A stretch of 49,574 nt of DNA. It comes from JANNMJ01 sp031397815 (lineage in GTDB: Bacteria > Bacteroidota > Bacteroidia > Cytophagales > Hymenobacteraceae). The position numbers and the translations under genes are program-made. The notes under the pieces are model-generated. The model did no database searches and was not told where the DNA came from. It saw only the letters and a list, made by a program, of their open reading frames with translations. The stretch is taken from contig JANNMJ010000154.1 in assembly GCA_031397815.1 (NCBI GenBank), forward strand, positions 1-49,574, given 5' to 3'. Of this stretch, positions 35,601 through 42,253 are shown piece after piece (position 1 is the first letter of the stretch; the number at the start of each line of letters is the position of its first letter).

Positions 35601-35762
35601 GAGAAGCTTTTCGGCCTCTTCCAACGCCTCCACAGCCACGTCGAAGGCTCCGGTATCGGCCTTTATATGGTGAAGAAAATCATCGAAAACGCCGGTGGGC
35701 ACATCGAAGTAGAAAGTGAGATTGGGGTGGGGTCTATTTTCCGGGTTTATTTTCCGAGGTAG
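32622..35762 (+). CDS. Multi-PAS hybrid-free sensor histidine kinase
   Basis: 1046 residues, no membrane segment, so a cytoplasmic sensor. About five PAS/PAC-like units (starting near 20, 185, 395, 540 and 680) share the pattern QAPVAIAxLxGPxY...NxxxxxLxGR and end in VTEQV-type helices. A coiled coil with repeated AATNEELAATNEEM lies near 320-350. The kinase core follows: H box TASHDLKAPIINIEGLL (H835), N box IVFNLLSNAIKYRH, G1 VQDNGLGL, G2 GSGIGLYMVKKI. There is no receiver domain and no response-regulator gene beside it. The ligands (redox, light or small molecules) cannot be read from the sequence. A QANQANQ repeat in the first PAS is encoded by a 9-base repeat. Confidence 0.92.
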   Translation: MPASLPLSPDRPDADAFSPSSADLLQTLLDVSLTGVILFRPVYQANQANQPTSGAAAEPAPNPDEIVDLAYVRLNLAAQRMLSCPEYPTETFLTLYPHAIETGVFAFYRDTFLSGQPGRYDVVYQYDGLDNFFQLAAYRNGPLLVVSFSDTSDHERSAVEQAMRESHQRERASRAEADAQRNQLQQLVQQAPVAIAFLTGPDYRVAAINERMCALWGRTHDEVYGRPLFEALSELNGQGFDLLLKQVLDSREAVTGTEAPATMLRDGHLQTTYYNFVYQPLFDENGNILGIADVASEVTEQVLARQRVEENERRTNRLNEELAATNEELAATNEEMLAANEELASSNDSLFQAQYKLHLLNDELEARVLARTEALAAALNEAQHQRELLRAQEDHLQQILSQVPAYVATLTGPDHRFSFFNKGYQGLVAGRAKLGLSVAEALPEVIEQGFIDLLDGVYTTGKPFIGTEVPLQLYDPITGQTALRYVDFIYQPLSDTDDENGRIYGILAFIVDTTEKVLTHQRVEKLQAQALATAQELVAQREALYQVFEQTPAVIAILRGPEHRLEYFNKAYSQLLNDRPKRGLIVAEMQPEAVEQGFVALLDEVYRTGETFVGNEVSLTISQPNGHPPLHKYFNFTYQAYRENDAIIGISVFAYDVTEQVMARQQQSVQQAQLAELFEQAPVAIAIFQGPEYVIEVANPSIAAIWGRSQAEVVGKPMLEAMPEVRDQGFAEVLAQVFATGEAFVAQEVTALLERRGQLETVYLNFVYQPLRDAQGEIDSVAVVAIEVSEQVAARQQVAQSNYRLTAANNELDATNQRLIRTNGDLDNFIYTASHDLKAPIINIEGLLTALREEMERPAAEAEVPLLLDLMQESIERFKRTIYHLTDIIKLQKVHDQPTEDVDLPSLVESVRLDLLPQLSTAHANLQIELSTCPRLAFAEKNLRSIVFNLLSNAIKYRHPDRPPHISVRCYPVRHSTVLEVQDNGLGLHRGQQEKLFGLFQRLHSHVEGSGIGLYMVKKIIENAGGHIEVESEIGVGSIFRVYFPR

Positions 35763-35783
35763 GTTTTTTTTGGTTTTCTACCG

Positions 35784-35899
35784 ATTTGTCATTGCGAGGA
35801 ACGAAGCAATTTTCGTTTGCTTAGTGCGGCGGTTGAGCAACGCGGCTTAGCCAAGGCGCTCATCCTAAGAAGATTGCTTCGTTCCTCGCAATGACAAAT
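35784..35899. repeat. Inverted repeat with perfect 27-bp arms
   Basis: Arms 35784-35810 and 35873-35899 (core TCATTGCGAGGAACGAAGCA) are perfect complements with a 62-base loop. This CATTGCGAGGAACGAAGC motif is a widespread intergenic repeat in several phyla as I recall. It probably also separates the convergent kinase and M28 genes. Confidence 0.85.
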
Positions 35900-35936
35900 A
35901 GCTAATCAGTGTACCCCGAAGGGGTTATATCCTTGA

Positions 35937-35973
35937 AGCCCGGGGTTGATTTCAACGAAATCTACCCCGGGCT
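35937..35973. repeat. Palindromic CCCGGG repeat, same family as 25056
   Basis: AGCCCGGGGTTGATTTC and its near-complement GAAATCTACCCCGGGCT form a hairpin about 20 bases before the end of the M28 gene (minus strand). It matches 25056-25092. Confidence 0.8.
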
Positions 35974-35993
35974 TGCGCTCAGCTCACAACTAG

Positions 35994-37298
35994 CTATTTC
36001 CGCTCCCCCGCATCCACCACCCGCGACGGCGTTTGCCGCCCGCTCACTAACCCGGTGGCGCTGCGGACGATGGACTGAATGACCGCCACCACATTCGGCA
36101 AGTTCAGGGTGCCGATTTCGTCGTCTACCGAGTGGTAGAGCTTGTCGGCGGGCATACGGGAGGTGCTGATGGTGTGCGCCGGCACGCCGAGGCGGGCGAG
36201 AGTGGCGTTGTCGGAGCGGTAGAAAAGCTGCTCGGCGGGGTAGGGGTCGGGCACGAAACGGGCGGTGCCGTGGAGGTTTTCGTTGAGGAGCGCGCCGAAC
36301 GTGGATTTGTCGTAGCCCGTGATATAGGCGCCGCCCGGTCCGGCTTCGGCTTCCTTCCCAATCATCTCGATATTAAACATCGCGACCACCTGCGCCGGGT
36401 CGAGCTGCCGCGAGAAGTACTGCGACCCAAACCCCCCGACTTCCTCCGCCGTGAACGCCACGAAAACCAGCGGCCGCGCCGGGCGGTGCTTGCGGTAATA
36501 TTCGGCGAGCGCGACCACGGCGGCGATGCCCGACGCATCATCATCGGCGCCGTTGGCGATGGAATCGCCGTTCATTGCGGGCAGGTAGCCGAGGTGGTCG
36601 TAGTGGCCCGAAAACACCACGTATTCCTTCGAGCGCGCCGCCTTCTTCCCCGGCAGGTAGCCCACCACGTTGCTCATCGGCACGGCCTCGATGCGCGCCG
36701 TGGCGCTGAGCTGAAACGCGGTGGCGGCGGTGGGTGCGGGCGTCAGCAGCACGGCCGCCGAGAACGTGGGGCGCGTGGCGCGCATCCCGTAATGCGCCAC
36801 GATGCGCGCCATTTCGGGCAGGGCTTTGCGATGGGCGGTATCGAGGAGGAGGACGACGTTCTCCTTCGGACGGCGGAGCGGCCAAAAGGCTTTCCACGGA
36901 TCGTCTTTCGGCCCGACCACCACCACGCGCGGCGCATCGGCCGCGCCCGAAGCCCACGTAAGCTGCTCCTGCGCCGGAATCACGACGATATCCTTCGGAC
37001 TGACCGCCGCGCCCGCCACGCTCGCCTGCGCGCTGAGCTGCTGGGGGCGCCACGCCTCGAATTTCTGCTCGAACCCGGTAGCGCCGGGTATCGGCTGCAA
37101 CCCGATACGGGTGAACTCGGCCGTCAGGAAACGAGCGGCTTTCGCGATGCCCGGCGTACCCGAAGCGCGCCCCTGCAATGAGTCCGCCGCCAACGTCGTG
37201 AGGACGCGCGTGACGGTCGGGGCGGCGATTTTCTGCGCCCACGTCAGTTCGGGCAGCGCAAGGAAGGCGATGAGGAAAGGAAGAGCAGCGCGATTCAT
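35994..37298 (-). CDS. Secreted M28-family zinc peptidase
   Basis: 434 residues from the ATG at 37298, which begins a clear signal peptide (MNRAALPFLIAFLALPELTWAQ). An upstream in-frame start at 37394 would read the low-complexity tract at 37311-37379 and is rejected. Metal ligands of M28 are visible in order: VVFSGHYDHLGYL (His), NGADDDASGIAAVV (bridging Asp), TAEEVGGFGSQYF (catalytic Glu and ligand Glu), FNIEMIGK (Glu where many members have Asp), and DKLYHSVDDEIG (His). It should be an aminopeptidase or similar exopeptidase with two zinc ions, in the periplasm or outside. There is no T9SS tail, unlike the M1 peptidase at 38158. It is convergent with the PAS kinase. Confidence 0.92.
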   Translation of the reverse strand: MNRAALPFLIAFLALPELTWAQKIAAPTVTRVLTTLAADSLQGRASGTPGIAKAARFLTAEFTRIGLQPIPGATGFEQKFEAWRPQQLSAQASVAGAAVSPKDIVVIPAQEQLTWASGAADAPRVVVVGPKDDPWKAFWPLRRPKENVVLLLDTAHRKALPEMARIVAHYGMRATRPTFSAAVLLTPAPTAATAFQLSATARIEAVPMSNVVGYLPGKKAARSKEYVVFSGHYDHLGYLPAMNGDSIANGADDDASGIAAVVALAEYYRKHRPARPLVFVAFTAEEVGGFGSQYFSRQLDPAQVVAMFNIEMIGKEAEAGPGGAYITGYDKSTFGALLNENLHGTARFVPDPYPAEQLFYRSDNATLARLGVPAHTISTSRMPADKLYHSVDDEIGTLNLPNVVAVIQSIVRSATGLVSGRQTPSRVVDAGERK

Positions 37299-37310
37299 AA
37301 GGATGAAGAT

Positions 37311-37379
37311 AGGGGAGGGGATGGGGGAGAGGTGAGAGAGATGTGGGGATGTGAAAGAGATGCGGGGGATGTGAAAGGA
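37311..37379. repeat. G/A-rich low-complexity tract before the M28 gene
   Basis: Imperfect repeats of GAGATGTGGGGATGTGAAA type. Similar tracts occur on the other strand at about 25341-25385 and inside sua5 at 32066-32103. It occupies the presumed leader of the M28 transcript. Confidence 0.6.
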
Positions 37380-37563
37380 CGCCCGAACCGGCACTCTAAT
37401 CCTTTTCTAATCTTTTGTAAGCTTGAAATCGACGGTTTCGAGCGGAAGTTGACCAACTTTGCTTTCGTACGAAAGGCGCCGCCCCTAACGTTGGCTGAAG
37501 CGGGCGCCGGTTGGTCGCTTTCGTGCGTCGGTTTCGGTTTCCACACTTCCCCCTTTATCAACC

Positions 37564-37932
37564 ATGCGTGTTCCTGCATTGCTGTTACTCATCGCTGCTG
37601 CCCTGTTGGTCAGCCCGGCGGCCATCGCGCAAAAGAAAGGCCCGCCCGACGTCGCCACCACCGAAGCCCGCGTCACGGAGAGCCAGGAGAAAGTGGCCGC
37701 AATGAAAGCCGCCAACCTCGCCTCCGACCGCACCATCGACTCGCTCAAAACCCAGCTCAAAGCCGCCGAGAAGACCGTTAAAGACCTGCAAAAGCAAATC
37801 GCCAAGCAAGAAGGCCAGCAACGCGTGGCGAAAGACAAGCAAAAAACTGCCGAAACCAAGCTCAAAGCCGATATGACGGCCGTGAAGGAGGCGAAGAAGC
37901 GGGAAAAGGCGGGGACGAAGACGACGAAATAA
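37564..37932 (+). CDS. Small secreted coiled-coil protein
   Basis: 122 residues: a signal peptide (LLLLIAAALLVSPAAIAQ) followed by a continuous Lys/Glu/Ala-rich coiled coil (residues ~30-115; AAEKTVKDLQKQIAKQEG) and a basic tail ending KTTK. No domain name is recognised; it may sit in the periplasm as a structural or Lpp-like element. A CAACTTTG box at 37459 resembles the -7 promoter element. A second, truncated copy of this gene lies at 40233-40358 on the other side of the M1 peptidase, which suggests an old duplication of this locus. The strong terminator at 37973 makes it monocistronic. Confidence 0.8.
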   Translation: MRVPALLLLIAAALLVSPAAIAQKKGPPDVATTEARVTESQEKVAAMKAANLASDRTIDSLKTQLKAAEKTVKDLQKQIAKQEGQQRVAKDKQKTAETKLKADMTAVKEAKKREKAGTKTTK

Positions 37933-37972
37933 TCGGCACAATCTGCGCGCTTTTCCGCTCTCAATCTATTTC

Positions 37973-38009
37973 CCCTGACAGGCCGTCCCGCACCTGTCAG
38001 GGTTTTTTT
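37973..38009 (+). terminator. Rho-independent terminator of the coiled-coil gene
   Basis: A perfect 10-bp stem CCCTGACAGG (37973-37982) with 37993-38002, followed by seven T (38003-38009). It lies 40 bases past the stop. Confidence 0.9.
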
Positions 38010-38095
38010 ATGCCCTGCTTATTCACTTAAACGCTTTCCCGCGCCATTCGCTGCACCTGATTCCGCGCCACAAGCGCCAATCAGGTCACCATCAC

Positions 38096-38103
38096 TAGCT
38101 TTG
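38096..38103 (+). promoter_or_regulatory. Promoter -7 element TAGCTTTG before the M1 peptidase
   Basis: A perfect TAnnTTTG match 54 bases upstream of the ATG at 38158. A convincing -33 TTTG at the usual distance is not visible. Confidence 0.5.
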
Positions 38104-38157
38104 AGATGGCTTTCCCAGCCCATTCTGCTCCTGAAGCATTAACCCCCCTTTCTCGCT

Positions 38158-40179
38158 ATGATGCGACAAGTCTACCTCCTCTTACTGAGCCTATTCAGCC
38201 TCGCCTTCGTAACGCCCCTGCACGCGCAGCAAGCCCCCGGCACGGCCGCCCGCACCGCCGCCTTCACCCGCCGCCACGAGCGGCTGATGAACCGGTATGA
38301 TTTGCTGTTCGCGCATTTGGATTTGAAGGTGAATCAAGATTATTGGATTGGTCGTGCGTCATTCGATGAGGGTACTTACGTTGAATACCATGCGCGAAAT
38401 GCCTCAGCTACTATGCCGCTCGATACAATAGGTATTGTAGGTCTAGGGGTAAAAAGCGTTCTTGTCAACGGAGTACTCGTAAGTAGTTTTTTTAGAACTG
38501 GTGGAGACTCTTTAGATGTTTCTGTCGTGTTGCCCAATACGATTCCACCAGGCGCAGCATTCACTTTTAGGGTCAATTACGAGAAGGATGTTACGGGGTC
38601 GCCTTTTGGACTCAGCGGTGACGGCATCGCATACCGTGGGGCCTATCGTCATGGCGGTAGTTATGTTCTAAATAGTGCGGTTGCTGCTATGAGGGCATAT
38701 CAATGGTTTCCGGGTAAGCCAGTTTTGTCAGATCGGCTTGATTCGGCGGAAGTGTTTATTACTACGGATACAATCTTTCAAGCCGCTTCTAATGGATTGC
38801 TACAACTAAAAGTGAGTTTACCTCTTGGCAGAGTACGCTATGAGTGGAAAACGAAGTATCCGATTCGGTACAACCAGTTAGTAATGTCGTTGGGGAAGTA
38901 CGTGCGCGAAACTTCTTACGCCCATATTCCGGGATTGCCTGTGGCGGATTCAGTGCCGATAGTAAATTATCTGATTAAGCACCCGGCAACGTTAGCTTCA
39001 CAGCACCAAAAGTTACTTCCCCAAAAGCAATTGCTGGAATATTTTTCTGCTAAAATAGCACCCTACCCTTTCTGGCGTGAAAAAGCTGGAATATGCCTGA
39101 CTGCTTACGGAACAGGCTATGAGAACCAGACAATGGTGACCCTGAATACTTCCTATGGTATTGATTACACCGTCATAGCTCACGAAACGTGTCATCAATG
39201 GTTTGGTAATAGTGTGGGCTTACAGTCGTGGCAGGATTTGTGGCTCAGTGAGGGTTTAGCAAGCTACGGGGAGCATATGGCGCTGGAAGATTTGTTCTCT
39301 CCAGATACGGCATTAGTTTGGCTTGCTCCACGTTTTCAAGATGCGCTTAGGGCCAGATATCCTTTAGTGAAAGACTATTTTTATAACATTGGCGCTGATG
39401 AATATATTTTCGACGGCCCCAGTACATATAATAAAAGCATCATGGTGTTTCACCTGATGCGTTACCTTTTCAACGATGATGCGCTGTTCTTTGCGGGTCT
39501 GCGGTCGTATTACCAGCAATATGCGGGGCGCACTGCCACAACAGAGGATTTCAAGCGGTCGATGGAACAGACGTATGGTCAGCCGCTGGATTGGTTTTTC
39601 GATCAATGGGTATACAGCCTCGGACACCCGGTTGGTGCTGGTCGTTGGAACCAAGTAGGAGGAAATGTGGTCATTGAATACTCGCAGTTCCCTACTAACG
39701 GCGCTACTATCCCGTTTTTTCGGATGCCGTTAGAAATGGAATACACTTCCACTACGGGTCAAAAACAATACTTGCGGTTTGAATGCACGCAAGCCGTTAC
39801 TCGGCAGACCATTCCATTGCCATCGGGCGTAACCATCAGAGGGCTTTACATCAATACCAATAGACGCTACAAATCGCTGACGCCGGGTATCACCATCCGT
39901 CGCGATGTCTCGCTACAACCCACCGGCCTCCTCGCCGAGCAGCTCACGCCCACCCTGCGCGTGTTCCCCAACCCGTGCGATGAGTTTCTGACCCTGCCCG
40001 GCGCCATCCACGACCGCATCGCCGAAGTGTTCGACCTCACCGGCCGCCAAGTGCGCCACCTCGCCCTGCCGATGGGCGTGGAGCGCCTGCCGACCGCTAC
40101 CCTCGCGGCAGGCACTTACGTGCTGCGCCTGACCAACCCGGATGGTTCCAGCCAACAGGCGCGGTTTAGCCGTCAGTAG
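38158..40179 (+). CDS. Secreted M1-family (gluzincin) aminopeptidase with T9SS sorting domain
   Basis: 673 residues. A signal peptide (LLLLSLFSLAFVTPLHAQQ) is followed by the M1 beta-saddle and catalytic domain. The exopeptidase motif is GTGYENQTM (the GxMEN position), the zinc site H342-E343-TC-H346 (IAHETCHQWFGN) with third ligand E365 in LWLSEGLASYGEH, exactly 19 residues after H346. The C-terminal ~80 residues are a T9SS tail (LRVFPNPCDEFLTLPG to QARFSRQ). It should remove N-terminal residues from peptides outside the cell. Composition is mosaic: the first ~130 bases and the tail (from ~39900) are GC-rich, whereas ~38300-39880 is AT-richer with different codon choice. The last 57 bases of the gene plus stop are duplicated at 42179. 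Confidence 0.93.
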   Translation: MMRQVYLLLLSLFSLAFVTPLHAQQAPGTAARTAAFTRRHERLMNRYDLLFAHLDLKVNQDYWIGRASFDEGTYVEYHARNASATMPLDTIGIVGLGVKSVLVNGVLVSSFFRTGGDSLDVSVVLPNTIPPGAAFTFRVNYEKDVTGSPFGLSGDGIAYRGAYRHGGSYVLNSAVAAMRAYQWFPGKPVLSDRLDSAEVFITTDTIFQAASNGLLQLKVSLPLGRVRYEWKTKYPIRYNQLVMSLGKYVRETSYAHIPGLPVADSVPIVNYLIKHPATLASQHQKLLPQKQLLEYFSAKIAPYPFWREKAGICLTAYGTGYENQTMVTLNTSYGIDYTVIAHETCHQWFGNSVGLQSWQDLWLSEGLASYGEHMALEDLFSPDTALVWLAPRFQDALRARYPLVKDYFYNIGADEYIFDGPSTYNKSIMVFHLMRYLFNDDALFFAGLRSYYQQYAGRTATTEDFKRSMEQTYGQPLDWFFDQWVYSLGHPVGAGRWNQVGGNVVIEYSQFPTNGATIPFFRMPLEMEYTSTTGQKQYLRFECTQAVTRQTIPLPSGVTIRGLYINTNRRYKSLTPGITIRRDVSLQPTGLLAEQLTPTLRVFPNPCDEFLTLPGAIHDRIAEVFDLTGRQVRHLALPMGVERLPTATLAAGTYVLRLTNPDGSSQQARFSRQ

Positions 40180-40181
40180 AT
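40125..40181. repeat. 57-bp direct repeat, left copy (3' end of the M1 gene)
   Basis: The last codons and stop of the M1 gene. It matches 42179-42235 at 56 of 57 positions in the same orientation (core GGATGGTTCCAGCCAACAGG). The repeats bracket the segment 40182-42178. Confidence 0.9.
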
Positions 40182-40232
40182 TGGCGAGCATATTCTCCGG
40201 CGGCTGATTGGTTGGGTGACTGGCTGGCCGCG

Positions 40233-40358
40233 ATGAAAGCCGCCAACCTCGCCACCGACCGCACCATCGACTTCCTCAAAACCCAGTTCAAAGCCGATAT
40301 GGCGGTGGTGAAGAAGGCCAAAAAACGAGAAAAAGCCGCCACTAAGACGACGAAATAA
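40233..40358 (+). pseudogene. Truncated copy of the coiled-coil gene at 37564
   Basis: An open frame of 41 codons reads MKAANLATDRTIDFLKTQFK, then ADMAVVKKAKKREK and a tail ending KTTK-stop. It matches the middle and end of the 37564 protein but lacks its signal peptide and about 36 residues between KTQLK and KADM. In the intact gene both edges of this gap carry the same GCTCAAAGCC word (37756 and 37863 approximately), so the deletion probably arose by slippage or recombination between them. Similarity continues some 20 bases past the stop. Without a signal peptide it is unlikely to be functional. Confidence 0.8.
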
Positions 40359-40378
40359 TCGCCGCAACCGGCGCGCTC

Positions 40379-40912
40379 CTAATAAAAACCTGTTTCGTCG
40401 GTGATAGCCAGTTCTACCACGACGTTATCGGGCGTTAGCTTATTGAGTAATAAGGTTTGCGCGGCGGTGGAAGCATCACGCGGAGGGCGTTGCTCAGTGA
40501 AGCCTACGCAGGCTATGGCGCGTACAGTACAGTTGTCGGGAATAATTTGACGACTGTGAAAAGCGTTGATAGTGGCTGCTAATTGAGAAATGCACTCCTT
40601 GACGCGATCAGTGCGGCGCTTAGAGTTGCCGTGCTTGAACTCGACGAACTGAATTTCTTCGTCGCAAATCAGGGCGCAATCACAGCGTGTAGGGTCGGCG
40701 TCGGTGTAGAGGCATTTGTCAATCGCCACCAGCTGAATCGTGCGCGACCGAGGGTTGGCGACGGTCAGATCGACATCTTGTGAGGAATCTGCGCGTCGAC
40801 ACACCGGAAGGGGATGTGGCTGATCGCAGACGTGAAACAGCACATCGGAATGGGACGAAACACAAGGTGCCGCCGACCGATGCTGATAGAGGGCTACTAG
40901 GCGCAGAATCAT
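40379..40912 (-). CDS. Small PD-(D/E)XK nuclease-like protein, partner of the upstream ATPase
   Basis: 177 residues. The key segment is RCDCALICDEEIQFVEFKHG at about residues 80-99: an Asp at the end of the first strand, then an E-x-K (EFK) on the next, the core of the PD-(D/E)XK nuclease fold. A helix with a conserved-looking Gln follows (KECISQLAATINAF). The N-terminal ~70 residues are unrecognised. The ATG overlaps the stop of the ATPase gene (ATGA, 40909-40912), so the two are coupled. Expected role: the cutting partner of an ABC-type ATPase, probably a defence module; this is inference from motif and context. It ends directly beside the truncated coiled-coil gene. Confidence 0.7.
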   Translation of the reverse strand: MILRLVALYQHRSAAPCVSSHSDVLFHVCDQPHPLPVCRRADSSQDVDLTVANPRSRTIQLVAIDKCLYTDADPTRCDCALICDEEIQFVEFKHGNSKRRTDRVKECISQLAATINAFHSRQIIPDNCTVRAIACVGFTEQRPPRDASTAAQTLLLNKLTPDNVVVELAITDETGFY

Positions 40913-42135
40913 TTGATCGCGAACCCTTTGCTGAGTCGAATGAGATTGTCGAACGCATCGGCTTGGTCGCCGGAAATGGCGTCCAACTCATTGTCGTCAA
41001 TCAAGCCTAACTCAGGGTTCACAATAGAGCGGACGGTGCCCTCTCCAACATAGTAGGCCGCGAACTCTTGAGGGTTTATCCAGCTTTCACGCGGGACCAA
41101 TTGGGCTACTTCATCGGTTCGGTCAGGGTATTTAGTCGCGACTTGATGGGCGTAGATGAGCAGATTTAGGTGGGAGAGGATGTAAGGGGAATGGGTGTTG
41201 ATAAGCAGTGTGTCTCTTGCGTCGTTGAATGGAGGCGGAGAGCCAGTAGTATGCAATACTAGTTTTTCGAGTAGTTTCTTTTGTTTGTTAGGAAATAAAT
41301 TCAATTCAGGCTCTTCTAGTATCAAATGTCGACCTCTGTTCAATGCACCCCCCGACAATGCTACAAGCAGCGTAATAACAGATTGCATTCCACTAGAAGT
41401 ATCAGCTAAAGGTAGCTTCCAGCCTTCTTTACCTTCAACAGCATATTGTCCATCGTTTTGTCGAGTGTATTTGACCTCATCCAATACGGAAATTTTCATA
41501 GAGCCGAGCCAAGACTCAATTTCTCCCTTTGTATGACGCGCTTGCTCAAATACACGCGCAAAATTCACTAAAGTGCGTGGCAATGTGATTCCAGCAAAGT
41601 CAAGCTCCCATTTGGCTTCGTCGGCAGCAGCAATAAATGCGCGGTCAGCAGGCACATAAAGAACGTCTTGAAATAGGCGCTTATAATGCTCCTCTCGCCT
41701 GCGGTCATAGATTTCTTTGTACAGAGAGTACTCAGCTTTTTTCTGTTCATCAGATAAGCCTATCATAGACCGCTCTAGAAACTCAGCGAGTGTGCCAAAA
41801 TCTTTTGCTGCTGAGCCGGAAACATGGGTTATTACGTTTTTGCCTTTAACAGCTACACTGACTGTAGTGGTATTATCCTGACCACCCTTCCAATCTGCTG
41901 AACTGTTTGAGCGGTCATATTTTTCCAATTGGTAATCAGATAACAGCTCTTCGTAAACCCTCTGAACTTCATCCTCGCTTGCCAACGCGAGTCTCACTTC
42001 CCGAAAAATCGCCGCCAGCTTCGCCAGCGTACTCTTTCCCCCGCCCGTCGGGCCGATAAATACGGTAACACGCTTGAATTCTACTTCAGCTTCCGTGATA
42101 GGGCCAAAGTTGCGGACGGTGAGTTTTTCGTTCAT
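40909..42135 (-). CDS. AAA_15/AAA_21-type ABC ATPase (OLD/RecF-like)
   Basis: 408 residues. It begins MNEKLTVRNFGPITEAEVEF, the usual start of RecF/OLD-like ATPases, then Walker A FIGPTGGGKSTLAKL. The central ~200 residues are a helical insertion. The ABC signature is LADTSSGMQSVITLL, Walker B HLILEEPELNLFP, and the D/H loop region LLINTHSPYILSHLN. There is no C-terminal TOPRIM domain, so it is not an OLD nuclease by itself; the nuclease activity would come from the overlapping PD-(D/E)XK gene. Similar ATPases act as sensors in PARIS, Septu and retron systems. The middle of the gene (~41200-41950) is AT-richer than its ends and neighbours, which suggests transfer. The pair lies between 57-bp direct repeats. 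Confidence 0.88.
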   Translation of the reverse strand: MNEKLTVRNFGPITEAEVEFKRVTVFIGPTGGGKSTLAKLAAIFREVRLALASEDEVQRVYEELLSDYQLEKYDRSNSSADWKGGQDNTTTVSVAVKGKNVITHVSGSAAKDFGTLAEFLERSMIGLSDEQKKAEYSLYKEIYDRRREEHYKRLFQDVLYVPADRAFIAAADEAKWELDFAGITLPRTLVNFARVFEQARHTKGEIESWLGSMKISVLDEVKYTRQNDGQYAVEGKEGWKLPLADTSSGMQSVITLLVALSGGALNRGRHLILEEPELNLFPNKQKKLLEKLVLHTTGSPPPFNDARDTLLINTHSPYILSHLNLLIYAHQVATKYPDRTDEVAQLVPRESWINPQEFAAYYVGEGTVRSIVNPELGLIDDNELDAISGDQADAFDNLIRLSKGFAIK

Positions 42136-42178
42136 TGGAGCGGACTGACTAACGGCATCAAAAGTACAGGCAGTGCAG

Positions 42179-42235
42179 GCGCCTTACCAACCCGGATGGT
42201 TCCAGCCAACAGGCGCGGTTTAGCCGTCAGTAGAT
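42179..42235. repeat. 57-bp direct repeat, right copy
   Basis: A second copy of the M1 3' end (one mismatch to 40125-40181) with no M1 gene attached. It lies 43 bases upstream of the ATPase start codon (minus strand), so the ATPase promoter must be inside or beyond it. Confidence 0.9.
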
Positions 42236-42253
42236 AGATGCACCGCGGGTTAT

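Noticed and set aside
40379..42135. PARIS system (AriA/AriB)
   Set aside because: The partner lacks the DUF4435/TOPRIM features expected of AriB and instead shows a D...ExK core.
40125..42235. Insertion sequence with target-site duplication
   Set aside because: A 57-bp duplication is too long for known IS targets, there is no transposase and no terminal inverted repeat at the inner edges. Duplication followed by replacement explains it better.
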